A stretch of 21,116 nucleotides of DNA from CAXSBR01 sp964236495 (GCA_964236495.1 CAXSBR010000035.1:1-21116); one strand, 5' to 3'. Counted from the stretch's first letter, positions 1-7,908 are shown. Made by a program: numbers and translations. Notes: a model not told the origin generated them from the letters alone.

Positions 1-1089
1 GGTGATGTGGTGGAAGTTCTCCACCGGGCTCTCCAGGCCGGCGACGTAGTCCACCGACGGATGCTCCGGCGCCGATGCCACCGCGCCGGCGAGCAGGTAG
101 GCGAACGTCCGATGCAGGGCCACGTGGTCGCCGAACAGCGTGTCGGGCCCGAACGCCACATGCTCCAGCCCGACCAGGTCGGCGATGTAGGTGAAGTGGT
201 CCATCACCGATTCCAGCGTGTGGGTGCAGTGGTCGTAGGAGATGGTGGTGTGCGGTGCGGCCGACAAGCCGATTACGCCGCCGGTCTCGGCCACCGCGCG
301 CAACACCGGATCGCGCTTCAGGCGGGGAATGTCCCACAGCGCGCGGGCACCGGCATGGGTGAGCAACACCGGTGCCGCGCTGGCGGCGCAGACGTCCAGT
401 CCGGTCCGGTCCGACGAGTGCGAGACGTCGATGGCCAAGCCGACCTGGTTCATCCGGGCGACCGCGCGCCGGCCGAACAGGGTCAGGCCCCCGTCACCGG
501 GATCAGAAAGCCCGCTGCCCAGGGCGTTGGAGTCGCTGTAGGCGATGCCGATCTGGCGCAGGCCCAAGCCGAACAGAATGTCGAGACGGTCCAACTCGTT
601 CTCGATCGGGGTGGCCGCCTCCAGGCCGAAGACGAGCGCCACGCGGCCGGCCTGCTTGGCGGCCAGGATGTCGGCCACGGTGCGCCCGACTACGACCCGG
701 CTCTGATGGGCTAGGTCGGCCTGGCGCATGCCCAGGTCGGCCACCACGTCGTCCCAACGCCACGGCGCCTGGCCGGTGACGCAGGCGGTGCCGTCCATCA
801 TGTTGTCGAACACGGCCGTCATACCCGAGCGGGCCAGACCTTCGAAGGCCGTGTGCTGGCGGGCGGTGCGGTTGTAGGCAGGGGTCTGGGCCATGTCGCG
901 GGGAAAGCGGACAGGATGGTCGTGCAGGCTGATGACGACGGAGTCGGCGAGCAGCTGCGCGGTGCGCGCCGCCTGCGCGGGATCCAGCCCCAGGTCGTAG
1001 GCCGGCACCCGGTCGAACTCGGCGTCCAGATCGAACTGGGCAACCTCGCCGGCCGGCAGGTACGAGTACGACGTGTACGGCTGGCTCAT
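1..1089 (-). CDS. Peptidase M19 (renal/membrane dipeptidase family), 3' end outside window
   Basis: A zinc dipeptidase of the amidohydrolase superfamily, expected to split dipeptides or related amides in the cytoplasm (no signal peptide is seen). The frame is open from ATG 1089 to the window edge (363 codons, no stop). Family landmarks are in order: a metal motif HDH at residues 56-58, FGLE with the bridging Glu, GLTLFG, DVSH, LTHAGARAL (both later His ligands), an Arg in DIPRLKRD and a late Asp in FGPD. The last visible residues (SPVENFHHIT) match the usual near-C-terminal block, so roughly 40-50 residues are probably missing. The start overlaps the M20 stop by 4 bp (ATGA), which implies translational coupling as the last visible gene of the GntR operon. 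Odd point: the usual HxD of this family is HxH here. Confidence 0.88.
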   Translation of the reverse strand, partial: MSQPYTSYSYLPAGEVAQFDLDAEFDRVPAYDLGLDPAQAARTAQLLADSVVISLHDHPVRFPRDMAQTPAYNRTARQHTAFEGLARSGMTAVFDNMMDGTACVTGQAPWRWDDVVADLGMRQADLAHQSRVVVGRTVADILAAKQAGRVALVFGLEAATPIENELDRLDILFGLGLRQIGIAYSDSNALGSGLSDPGDGGLTLFGRRAVARMNQVGLAIDVSHSSDRTGLDVCAASAAPVLLTHAGARALWDIPRLKRDPVLRAVAETGGVIGLSAAPHTTISYDHCTHTLESVMDHFTYIADLVGLEHVAFGPDTLFGDHVALHRTFAYLLAGAVASAPEHPSVDYVAGLESPVENFHHIT

Positions 1090-2483
1090 CGCACGATCGA
1101 AGCCAGCCGGTGCTCGCCCTCGGCCAGTAGCCGCAGCAGCCGTTCCCACGCGCGCATGCCCTCGCGCAGGCGGGCAATGCGCAGGAACTCGTTCGGTGCG
1201 TGCAGCAGCTCGTCGGCAGTCGAGAACGAGAAGAACAGCGTCTTGGCGCCCAGCGCCTCTTCGAAGAGCACCGTGGCCGGCAGCGTGCCGGCGATGCGCG
1301 CCAGCAGCACGTCCTGGCCCGGGTAGACGTCGGCAAGCGCCTGGGCCGCGGCCCGGATCGCCGGATGGTTCCGGTCGATGGTGTAGGCCGGCACCGCGCC
1401 AGGCTCGATCGAGATCTGCACCTGCACACCGGGCACTGACTGGGCGGCGAGGTGGCGCTCGACTGCCGCGGCGACGGCGGCCGGGTCCTGCCCGGGCACC
1501 AGCCGGCAGGTGAGATGGGCGCTCGCGCGGTGCGGAATCACGGTGTACGAGCCGCCGCCGGTGATGCCGTTGACCTCCAGCGTCGGTCGGGTCCAGAGCC
1601 GTTCCAGCGTCGACAGGCCGGGCTGGCCGTGCCCGTGGGCAACGCCCAGCTCGGCGCAGTAGTCGCCGTCGTCGAACTCCACCGCGGCGATCTCGGCGCG
1701 TTCAGCCTCTGACAGCGGCGGCACCCCGTCGTCGAATCCGGCCACCGTGATGCGTCCGTCGGCGTCGTGCAGGGTGGCGAGAATCTGCACCAGCGCGTGG
1801 ATCGGGTTGGCGACGGTGCCGCCGTAGCGCCCGGAGTGCAGGTCGCGGTTGGCACCGCTGACCTCGACGTCCAAAGCCAGCAGGCCCTTCGACGCGATCG
1901 ACAGCGACGGCTCGCTCGGGCGCCACATCGCGCCGTCGGCGGAGATGACCAGATCCGCCGCGAGCTCGTCGGCGTGGGCGCGGACGTAATCGGGTAGGTG
2001 CGGGCTGCCGATCTCCTCCTCCCCCTCGAACAGGAACCGGACGTTGAGCGGCAGCCGCCCCTCCTGAGCAATGAACTGATGCATCACCTCGAGCACCAGG
2101 TAGACCGGGCCCTTGTCGTCGGTGACGCCACGGCCGCGCAGACGTCCACCGTCGACGGCCATCTCGAACGGCGGGGTGATCCACTCGGCGAGGTCGCCGG
2201 TCGGCTGTACGTCGTAGTGGCCGTAGACGAGCACCGTCGGTGCGTTGTCGCCGGCGTCCAGCCAGGCACCGACGACCGCCGGGTGACCGCCGGTCTCGAC
2301 GACGCGCGCATCGGCGAAGCCCAGCCGATCGGCGAGCCACTGGGCGGCGGCGCGCATCGTCGCGTCGTCGGCGTCGCGGCTCACGCTGGGGATGGCGACG
2401 TACTGGGCGAGTTCGGCGATGTAGCGCGCGTTGTCGGACTCGAAGACCAGCGAATCAGAAGAAGGCCACTCAGAAAATGGCAT
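1086..2483 (-). CDS. M20 family metallopeptidase (dipeptidase/carboxypeptidase)
   Basis: A di-zinc exopeptidase of the M20/M25/M40 family, 465 residues (usual length about 450-470), acting on dipeptides or N-acyl amino acids. The motifs are canonical: YGHYDVQP (His89, Asp91), GVTDDKG (Asp122, bridging metal), FEGEEEIGS (Glu155 as general base and Glu156 as ligand), SADG (Asp183) and DLHSG in the dimerisation domain (His216). ATG 2483 is preferred; an in-frame GTG at 2489 would add two residues. Either start lies inside the end of the upstream SDR gene (14 bp overlap for ATG 2483). A GGTGG just upstream is only a weak ribosome site, so coupling to the SDR is likely. The stop overlaps the M19 start. 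Family is certain; substrate is not. Confidence 0.93.
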   Translation of the reverse strand: MPFSEWPSSDSLVFESDNARYIAELAQYVAIPSVSRDADDATMRAAAQWLADRLGFADARVVETGGHPAVVGAWLDAGDNAPTVLVYGHYDVQPTGDLAEWITPPFEMAVDGGRLRGRGVTDDKGPVYLVLEVMHQFIAQEGRLPLNVRFLFEGEEEIGSPHLPDYVRAHADELAADLVISADGAMWRPSEPSLSIASKGLLALDVEVSGANRDLHSGRYGGTVANPIHALVQILATLHDADGRITVAGFDDGVPPLSEAERAEIAAVEFDDGDYCAELGVAHGHGQPGLSTLERLWTRPTLEVNGITGGGSYTVIPHRASAHLTCRLVPGQDPAAVAAAVERHLAAQSVPGVQVQISIEPGAVPAYTIDRNHPAIRAAAQALADVYPGQDVLLARIAGTLPATVLFEEALGAKTLFFSFSTADELLHAPNEFLRIARLREGMRAWERLLRLLAEGEHRLASIVR

Positions 2484-3201
2484 GGCCACCGTCGATCGAG
2501 ATCACTTGGCCGGTGACCCAGGACGCAAGCTCGGAGGTGAACCACCGCACTCCGCCGGCGATGTCGTCGGCGCTGCCCAGCCGTCGCAGCGCGATGCCCT
2601 TCACCAGCTCGGCCTGCCCGTCCGGTCCGTAGCTTTCCCACTGCTTCTGGGTAGTCGGGTTGGACAGCACGAAGCCCGGCGCGATGCAGTTCACCGTGAT
2701 GCCGAACGGCCCCAGCTCGTAGGCCATCTGCCGGGTGAAGCCGATCTGCGCAGCCTTCGCCGTGGTGTAGGCCTGGATACCGGTCAAACTCACGCTGCGC
2801 CCGGCGCCGGAGGAGATGGTGACGATCCGGCCCCATCCGCCCGCCTTCATCCGGGGCGTAACGGCCCGGGTGCAGACGAAGGCCGAGGTCAGGTTGGCAT
2901 CGATCACCGCCCGCCAGTCGTCGTCGGCAACGTCTTCGATGGCCCGGTGCGTCTGGCCGACGACGCCGCCGGCGTTGTTCACCAGGATGTCGACTCCGGG
3001 CAGCGTAGCCACGAACCGCTCGACCGCCGCCCTGTCGGACACGTCGACGACGCTGTCCACATTCGCAGCGTCCGCGTCAAGCTTGTCGATGCCGTGCACC
3101 GTTGCGCCCTCGTCGCGCAGCGCCGCAGCAATGGCGGCGCCGATGCCGTGCGCGGTTCCGGTCACCACGGCGATCTTGCCGACCAGCCCGTTGCCGATCA
3201 T
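2470..3201 (-). CDS. SDR family NAD(P)-dependent oxidoreductase
   Basis: A classical short-chain dehydrogenase of 243 residues, in the normal range. It has the cofactor motif TGTAHGIG (residues 14-21), NNAG (75-78), catalytic Ser in TISSGAG (about 130), and Tyr145-x3-Lys149 in the AYTTAK segment. The C-terminus has the VTGQVISIDGG signature of FabG-like members. The open frame continues upstream, but ATG 3201 is chosen because the Rossmann strand begins at once and the start overlaps the creatininase stop by 4 bp (ATGA). It probably oxidises or reduces a hydroxy/keto group on an intermediate handled by the surrounding hydrolases; the actual substrate cannot be read from sequence. No strong ribosome site precedes it, which fits coupled translation. 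Confidence 0.93.
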   Translation of the reverse strand: MIGNGLVGKIAVVTGTAHGIGAAIAAALRDEGATVHGIDKLDADAANVDSVVDVSDRAAVERFVATLPGVDILVNNAGGVVGQTHRAIEDVADDDWRAVIDANLTSAFVCTRAVTPRMKAGGWGRIVTISSGAGRSVSLTGIQAYTTAKAAQIGFTRQMAYELGPFGITVNCIAPGFVLSNPTTQKQWESYGPDGQAELVKGIALRRLGSADDIAGGVRWFTSELASWVTGQVISIDGGHAIF

Positions 3202-3911
3202 GAGAACGCCCAGCCGTTGACGAGCAGTTCGCGAACCTCGGCAACTCCGGTCTGCCAGATCTCGGTCATGACCTCGTCCGGTAGCGCATAGGAGCCGCCG
3301 AATGTGCCGTCGCCGGTCAGCGCCCGCACGTCGGCCGAGGTGGCCTGAGCGATGACGTCGGTCGTGATGGCCGGTTTGGCGCCATCCGGCATCGCCACCC
3401 CGGCGAGACGCGTCCAGGGAAAGTTCTCGAACCAGCCTCCGTGGCTCGGCGCGGCCTCGTACCCGGCCGCCAGAGCAGCCGTTGAAGGTGCTGCGTACCA
3501 GCTGGTGAACACCACCTGCACCCGTCGCTCGCGCGGGACGCTGACCCATTCCCGCACCACGCCCTGCACCGGGATGTTGCCGCCGTGACCGTTGACCAGA
3601 GCGATGCGGCGGAACCCCTGCGACTGCAGCGTGTCGAGCAGATCCCGGATCACCTCGATGTAGGTGGACATGCGCAGGGTGAGGCTGCCCGGGAACGCGG
3701 CGAAGTAGGGCGCCATTCCGAACGGCAGCACCGGCAGAACCGGGATGCCAAGGGGTTCCGCGGCCTCGACGGCAACGCGTTCGGCCAGGATCGCGTCGGT
3801 GCCCAGCGAGAGATAGCCGTGCTGCTCGGTCGACCCGATCGGCACGACGACTCGGTCGTCGGACTGCAAATAGGACTCGATGCCCTGCCAGTTGGAATCC
3901 CACAACCGCAT
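3198..3911 (-). CDS. Creatininase family protein (metal-dependent amidohydrolase)
   Basis: A 237-residue member of the creatininase family (creatinine amidohydrolase fold). Known members open cyclic amides such as creatinine, cleave formamides, or process the mycofactocin precursor (MftE). Metal ligands are visible: GSTEQHG (Glu29, His31), GTD (Asp39) and NGHGGN (His109), with a later conserved-looking SHGGWFEN block likely to give the last Glu. ATG 3911 is preceded by AAGGGA at good spacing. A longer upstream frame exists but lacks family similarity. A 70 bp gap separates it from the AstE-like gene and holds a possible internal promoter/operator. It overlaps the following SDR by 4 bp. True creatinine activity is not implied; a cyclic imide or lactam-like substrate is equally possible. 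Confidence 0.9.
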   Translation of the reverse strand: MRLWDSNWQGIESYLQSDDRVVVPIGSTEQHGYLSLGTDAILAERVAVEAAEPLGIPVLPVLPFGMAPYFAAFPGSLTLRMSTYIEVIRDLLDTLQSQGFRRIALVNGHGGNIPVQGVVREWVSVPRERRVQVVFTSWYAAPSTAALAAGYEAAPSHGGWFENFPWTRLAGVAMPDGAKPAITTDVIAQATSADVRALTGDGTFGGSYALPDEVMTEIWQTGVAEVRELLVNGWAFS

Positions 3912-3953
3912 AGGCCGTCCCTTCGTTCGTCCGCGCGGATGGCGCATTGGGCA

Positions 3954-3963
3954 TTGTATGCAA
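3954..3963. promoter_or_regulatory. Possible GntR/FCD operator overlapping a -10-like box
   Basis: The near-palindrome TTGTATGCAA lies in the 70 bp gap before the creatininase start. TTG-N4-CAA sites are of the type bound by many FCD-type GntR regulators. On the minus strand the same bases include TACAAT (3953-3958), a 5/6 match to a -10 box, about 42 nt upstream of the ATG. No good -35 box is visible. The site could make the four downstream genes partly independent of the operon head. This is inference from motif shape only. Confidence 0.3.
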
Positions 3964-3981
3964 ACCCCGTGCGCAGGGACG

Positions 3982-4932
3982 CTACGTCTGTCCGGCGCTC
4001 CGCGCGAAGCCGACGAGCAGGCCGTCGGCCTCGACGGCAGGGCTGCTGGTGATGAACAGGGGAACACCGTTCTCCGGGGCGTACACCTCGTGCCTGCCGT
4101 CGCCCAGGATGTCGCTGACGACGCCGAGCAGTCCGCCTGCGGGCACGTCCTGGCCCACCCCGACGGCCGGTTCCCACCAACCCGCAACCGGCGTGCGCAG
4201 CCAGTTCCACCCCTGGTACTCCCGCACATGCGGCCCCGACCGTGCCCCGCCCCCGGTAACGCCCCCAGTGGTTCGCCCAGCAATTCCAAGGTGCGCGCAG
4301 ACGCCGGCCAGACCGGCGAGGTGCTGATCCACCGCGGCGCGGTCGAGGATCCCGTTCTGGCCGGCTTCGGCGGTGATCGCGGGTTTACCGAGGTCGGCGC
4401 TGACGGCGGACGTGGTGCCGCCCACCGTTCGTTCCGACCGCGTCTGGCGAACGACGTGGCCAAGGCCGTAGGCGAACGCGAGCTCCCGCGAGGCGGCCTC
4501 CACCTGCGATTCGTCGTAAAGGGCGAACGGTTCGAGCGCCTCGGGAAGATCGCCCGCGTGCAGGTCCAGGAGGTGGTCGGTGGGCTCGAGGAAGGTCCGG
4601 GTGATGTGGTGGGCGATCCCTTCCGCCGCGGTGCCGTCGGGTGAACCGGGAAAGCTGCGGTTGAGGTTCTTTCCGTCGGCCGGCACGACGAACGGTGTGC
4701 GGGCCCAGAACGCGAGCGGATTGACCAGCGGCGCCACGGTGACGCGCCCGCACAACTGGGCTGCGTCGAGTGAGAAGGCGAACTCGCGGGCGGCAGCGAT
4801 AGAGGTGTACTCGGTGCCGTGCACGCCGGCGATCACCGTCAGATGCGGGCCGGGCCGATCGCCGCGCACCGTCACATACGGGATCGATATCCGGCCGTCG
4901 GGCAGATCGATGGACAGTGTGTTGGTAGTCAT
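3982..4932 (-). CDS. Succinylglutamate desuccinylase/aspartoacylase (AstE/AspA) family zinc hydrolase
   Basis: A 316-residue M14-fold amidohydrolase. Family members remove acyl groups from N-acyl amino acids. Visible zinc ligands are GVHGTEYT (His38 and Glu41) and DLHAG (third ligand His). KNLNRSFPG carries the substrate-binding Arg, and ITAEAGQNG holds the likely catalytic Glu. The C-terminal beta domain (LRTPVAGWWEPAVGVGQDVPAG) resembles the barrel/sandwich region of AstE-like proteins. ATG 4932 has a near-perfect AAGGAGG ribosome site. The gene starts 37 bp after the gntR stop and ends 70 bp before the creatininase gene, so it is the first structural gene of the operon. The acyl substrate is unknown. 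Confidence 0.88.
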   Translation of the reverse strand: MTTNTLSIDLPDGRISIPYVTVRGDRPGPHLTVIAGVHGTEYTSIAAAREFAFSLDAAQLCGRVTVAPLVNPLAFWARTPFVVPADGKNLNRSFPGSPDGTAAEGIAHHITRTFLEPTDHLLDLHAGDLPEALEPFALYDESQVEAASRELAFAYGLGHVVRQTRSERTVGGTTSAVSADLGKPAITAEAGQNGILDRAAVDQHLAGLAGVCAHLGIAGRTTGGVTGGGARSGPHVREYQGWNWLRTPVAGWWEPAVGVGQDVPAGGLLGVVSDILGDGRHEVYAPENGVPLFITSSPAVEADGLLVGFARSAGQT

Positions 4933-4969
4933 CAGCCTCCTTCGGCGTTCGTCGCTTCGGCGTCGCCCG

Positions 4970-5689
4970 TCAGCGCGGGCTAGCGTCGGTGCCGTGTTTG
5001 GCCGGTAGCCGGGCCAATAACTTCAACAGTTCATCGCGGCCCATCTCCAGCACGGCGGTCGCCACCTGCGCGGCCTTGGCGCCGTCGCGCGCGAGAACTG
5101 CCGACTGCATGCCACGGTTACGGCGCAGGGATTTGCTCAGGTAGTTCTGCGACCCGCGCACGGTCAGATCCCAGTACCGCAGCGACGCGCGCCACGCCGA
5201 CTCGGCGAATCCGAAGATCATGCGGTTCGGGCACCCGTCGAGCAGCAACCAGTTGTAGTCCTTGAGTGCAGAAACGTACGTCGCCGGATCGTGCTGACCT
5301 GCAGCCGACGTCATCCGGGCGAAGATGGCGCTGAGCTGATCGGCCCGGGTGCCGTCCATAGCCGCCACCGAGTACTGCGCGCAGGCCGGTTCCAGCAGCA
5401 ACCGACAGACGTACAGATCCGCGGCGTTGTGGCGGTCGAGCTCGGCCACCGAGGCTCCGCGGCGCGGCTCGATGATGATCAGCCCTTCACGCGACAAGGC
5501 CCGCAACGCCTCGCGCACCGGGGAGCGGCTCACTCCCATCTGGTTGGCCAGGCTCACCTCGGTGACTCGCTCGCCCGGGCCGATGTGCCCCTCGATGATT
5601 CGGTTGGTGATCCAGTCGGCCGCCGACGTCGCCAGCGATTCATGCGTCAGCATCGGCGCGAGCGGGACGGTGCGAGCTTGGACGGCCAT
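4970..5689 (-). CDS. GntR family transcriptional regulator, FCD-type ligand domain
   Basis: A 239-residue regulator. Residues about 17-82 form the winged helix (GERVTEVSLANQMGVSRSPVRE, then EGLIIIEPRRGASV), typical of the FadR/FCD subgroup. Residues about 88-228 form an all-helical FCD domain. FCD domains normally bind a metal through one Asp and three His. Here the aligned positions read YNW, RNR and LEM, and there is no histidine between residues 134 and 231, so the metal site seems lost. ATG 5689 is fixed by TAGGAGGA about 6 nt upstream. It is the first gene of the leftward operon and divergent from the DUF885 gene 152 bp away, so it probably controls both directions and itself. Ligand unknown. 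Confidence 0.93.
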   Translation of the reverse strand: MAVQARTVPLAPMLTHESLATSAADWITNRIIEGHIGPGERVTEVSLANQMGVSRSPVREALRALSREGLIIIEPRRGASVAELDRHNAADLYVCRLLLEPACAQYSVAAMDGTRADQLSAIFARMTSAAGQHDPATYVSALKDYNWLLLDGCPNRMIFGFAESAWRASLRYWDLTVRGSQNYLSKSLRRNRGMQSAVLARDGAKAAQVATAVLEMGRDELLKLLARLPAKHGTDASPR

Positions 5690-5841
5690 CCGCTTCCTCC
5701 TACCCGGCGTCGTCGGCTTACGATCGCCTTTCTGTGCATTGCGTACTGTCTACCAGTCGGTTTCGCCGCATGGCCTTCGCCGATGTGCGCAATTCTTCGT
5801 CTCCCGCGAGTAGGGCACTGCACTGATGACTGACACAACTG
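5690..5841. promoter_or_regulatory. Divergent intergenic region between gntR operon and DUF885 gene
   Basis: These 152 bp must carry the promoters for both directions and probably the GntR operator. I see the gntR ribosome site next to 5690 and a TAGACA -35-like hexamer on the minus strand (complement of tgtcta near 5745), but no convincing paired -10. The right end contains a 16 bp tandem duplication that reaches into the DUF885 start. The partly symmetric CTG-N5-CAG at the same tgtcta site is too weak to call as an operator. Confidence 0.5.
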
Positions 5842-5853
5842 ATGACTGACAAC
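5822..5853 (+). repeat. 16 bp tandem duplication spanning a start codon
   Basis: Two adjacent copies (5822-5837 and 5838-5853) share their first 14 bases, ACTGATGACTGACA. Each copy contains ATGACTGAC, so the DUF885 start codon (5842) has a duplicate at 5826. Translation from ATG 5826 gives only a seven-residue peptide (MTDTTDD) whose stop at 5847-5849 overlaps the real start region. Confidence 0.85.
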
Positions 5854-7530
5854 TCCGTCGGCGATCTGCTCGCCGACCTCGGCGCGCGGTACTTCGTCGC
5901 GCAGCACCGCGCCGATCCGTTGAACGCCACCTTGCTCGGGGTCGCCGGCTTCGACGATCAGCTCGGCGATCCGAGCCGGGCCGGCTCCGAGCGCGTCACC
6001 GAGCAGATGCAAGCAATCTTGGTCGAGGTCGACGGCATGGCCACCAGTCAGCTCACCGATCACGAGCAGGTGGAGCGCGATGTGCTGCACTGGCTGGTCG
6101 AAGGCACGCTGACCGACAACCAGTACTCACTGTGGGAGGCCAACGCGTCGGCCGCGGGCTACGTATCGCCGCAGTCGCTCGTATTCCAGGCGATTCCCAC
6201 CGCGCCGCTGGTCGATGACGCCGCCGTCGCCGACTACCTCACCCGCCTGGGCGCGGTGCCGTCGTATCTCGATGCGGCCCGAGCCCGCTATCGGCAGGCC
6301 ACCGGCGAGGGCAGGTCATCCACGCGCGTCGGCGTCGAGCAGGCAGTCAAGCAGGTCACCGGTCACCTGCGGCGCCCGCTCGACGAGGACGTACTGCTGT
6401 CCCCGACGTTTCCCGCCGGTGCGCAGTCGCAACGCGACGCCGCAGCCGGGCTTGTGCGCGATCAGGTTCGTCCCGCGCTCGAGCGCTTCGCCGGCGATCT
6501 CACCGACGAACTGCTTCCGGTCGCCCGCGCCGACGACCGGGTCGGCGTGTGCTGGATACCGGGTGGAGAGGACGGCTACCGCGCTGCGGTGCGTCGGCAC
6601 ACCACGACCGAGCTGACGCCTCCGCAGATCCACGACATCGGACTCCAGACCCTGGACGAGCTGGCCGAACAATGGACCGAGTTCGGCAGCCGCGCGCTGG
6701 GGGTGAGCGACGTGCCGTCGATCCTCGGTGTCTTGCGCGAGGACCAGAGCCTGCGCTTCGACACCACCGACGAGATCGTGCGGTGCGTGCAAGGTGCCCT
6801 GGACCGCGCGGAAGCGGTGCGTCCGAACTGGTTCCCGCCGTTCGACATCACCGATTGCGTCGTCGAGCAAATCGACCCGGTGGAGGCGGACAACGCCGCA
6901 CTGGCCTACTACCGTCCGCCGTCGCAAGACGGCTCGCGTCCCGGTGCGCATTGCGTCCTCACCACCGATCCCCACCACCGATTCAGATACGAGTACGAGG
7001 CACTGGCGTTTCACGAGTCGGTGCCAGGGCATCATCTGCAGCTCGCCTCGGCGCAGACGTTGTCGTGGTTGCCGCCACATCGGCGCTACATCGACGCGCA
7101 GTTATGCGCCTACGTCGAGGGATGGGGGCTGTACAGCGAGCGGCTCGCCGATGAGATGGGCCTGTACACCTCTGACCGAGATCGGCTGGGCATGGTGTCC
7201 TTCGACGCGTTGCGGGCCTGCCGGCTCGTCGTCGATACCGGCATGCACGCGCTGGGCTGGTCGCGCCAGCAGGCCGTGGAGTTCATGTGGGAGCACACCG
7301 CGACGACGCGGGAGAACGTGGAGAACGAGATCACGCGCTACATCGCCTGGCCGGGTCAGGCGTTGGCATACATGATCGGCCGGCGCGAGATCGTGCGGTT
7401 GCGCGACCAGGCCCGCGACGCGCTTGGCGACAGGTTCGACTACCGCGATTTCCACGCCGTGGTGCTGGGCCAGGGCGCGGTGCCATTGCCCGTCCTGGGC
7501 GACCTCGTGTCGGCGTGGATCGGCGAGTGA
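5842..7530 (+). CDS. DUF885 domain protein, putative zinc metallopeptidase
   Basis: A 562-residue DUF885 protein (family usual 540-600). Proteins of this family resemble gluzincin peptidases. The zinc motif HESVPGHH is at residues 391-398 and the third ligand Glu is in EGWGLYSE (Glu426). Upstream blocks such as DITDCVVEQIDP and the downstream ENEITRYIAWPGQALAYMIG stretch are typical of the family. No signal peptide, so it is probably cytoplasmic. ATG 5842 starts MTDNSVGDLLADLG; the only purine-rich stretch (TAGGG, near 5812-5816) sits too far upstream for ideal spacing, and the start lies in a tandem duplication, so initiation may be weak or leaderless. It is divergent from the GntR operon of peptidases and is a likely partner in the same degradation function. 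Confidence 0.9.
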   Translation: MTDNSVGDLLADLGARYFVAQHRADPLNATLLGVAGFDDQLGDPSRAGSERVTEQMQAILVEVDGMATSQLTDHEQVERDVLHWLVEGTLTDNQYSLWEANASAAGYVSPQSLVFQAIPTAPLVDDAAVADYLTRLGAVPSYLDAARARYRQATGEGRSSTRVGVEQAVKQVTGHLRRPLDEDVLLSPTFPAGAQSQRDAAAGLVRDQVRPALERFAGDLTDELLPVARADDRVGVCWIPGGEDGYRAAVRRHTTTELTPPQIHDIGLQTLDELAEQWTEFGSRALGVSDVPSILGVLREDQSLRFDTTDEIVRCVQGALDRAEAVRPNWFPPFDITDCVVEQIDPVEADNAALAYYRPPSQDGSRPGAHCVLTTDPHHRFRYEYEALAFHESVPGHHLQLASAQTLSWLPPHRRYIDAQLCAYVEGWGLYSERLADEMGLYTSDRDRLGMVSFDALRACRLVVDTGMHALGWSRQQAVEFMWEHTATTRENVENEITRYIAWPGQALAYMIGRREIVRLRDQARDALGDRFDYRDFHAVVLGQGAVPLPVLGDLVSAWIGE

Positions 7531-7569
7531 TCATCCGACGTGGCGAAAGCCCAGCCTCGCACGACCGGG

Positions 7570-7636
7570 ATGCTGCTCGAACTTGCAGCCCAGATGGCCT
7601 GAACCGCAAGTTGGGGCAGCAAGGCACCGGGTTCAG
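7570..7636. repeat. Palindrome unit 1 with pseudoknot-capable tail
   Basis: Arms 7570-7588 and 7604-7622. Loop bases CTGAACC (7599-7605) are complementary to GGTTCAG (7630-7636) in the tail. Confidence 0.8.
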
Positions 7637-7653
7637 CCTCGGGGCGACGCGCG

Positions 7654-7705
7654 TTGCTGCGCGAACTTGCGGGTAACAGTGCCCTGCCGCAAGTTGGGGC
7701 AACAT
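7654..7705. repeat. Palindrome unit 2 (no tail)
   Basis: Arms 7654-7672 and 7687-7705. The right arm ends CAACAT instead of CAGCAA, and the GGTTCAG tail is missing. Confidence 0.75.
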
Positions 7706-7733
7706 CGTGTCGGGCCAGACTCGCACGACCGCG

Positions 7734-7799
7734 TTGCTGCCCGAACTTGAAGCCAGCGGGCCTGAACCGCAAGGTGGCGCAGCAAGGCACCGGGTTCAG
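7734..7799. repeat. Palindrome unit 3 with pseudoknot-capable tail
   Basis: Arms 7734-7752 and 7767-7785. CTGAACC (7762-7768) can pair with GGTTCAG (7793-7799). The right arm has AAGGTGGCGC in place of AAGTTGGGGC. Confidence 0.75.
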
Positions 7800-7816
7800 C
7801 CTCGGGCCGACACGCG

Positions 7817-7889
7817 TTGCTGCCCGAACTTTCAGCCGGGAGGGCCTGAACCGCAAGTTGGGCCAGCAAAGCACTGGTTCAGCCTCAGG
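7817..7889. repeat. Palindrome unit 4 with pseudoknot-capable tail
   Basis: Arms 7817-7835 and 7851-7869. CTGAACC (7846-7852) can pair with GGTTCAG (7876-7882); a second option is GGCCTGA with TCAGGCC at the far end. Confidence 0.75.
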
Positions 7890-7908
7890 CCGCCCCCGCA
7901 CGACCGCG

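Noticed and set aside
503..1429. A 308-codon minus-strand frame rich in Arg, Pro and Ser spanning two peptidase genes
   Set aside because: Out-of-frame shadow of M19 and M20; composition is typical of GC-rich artefacts.
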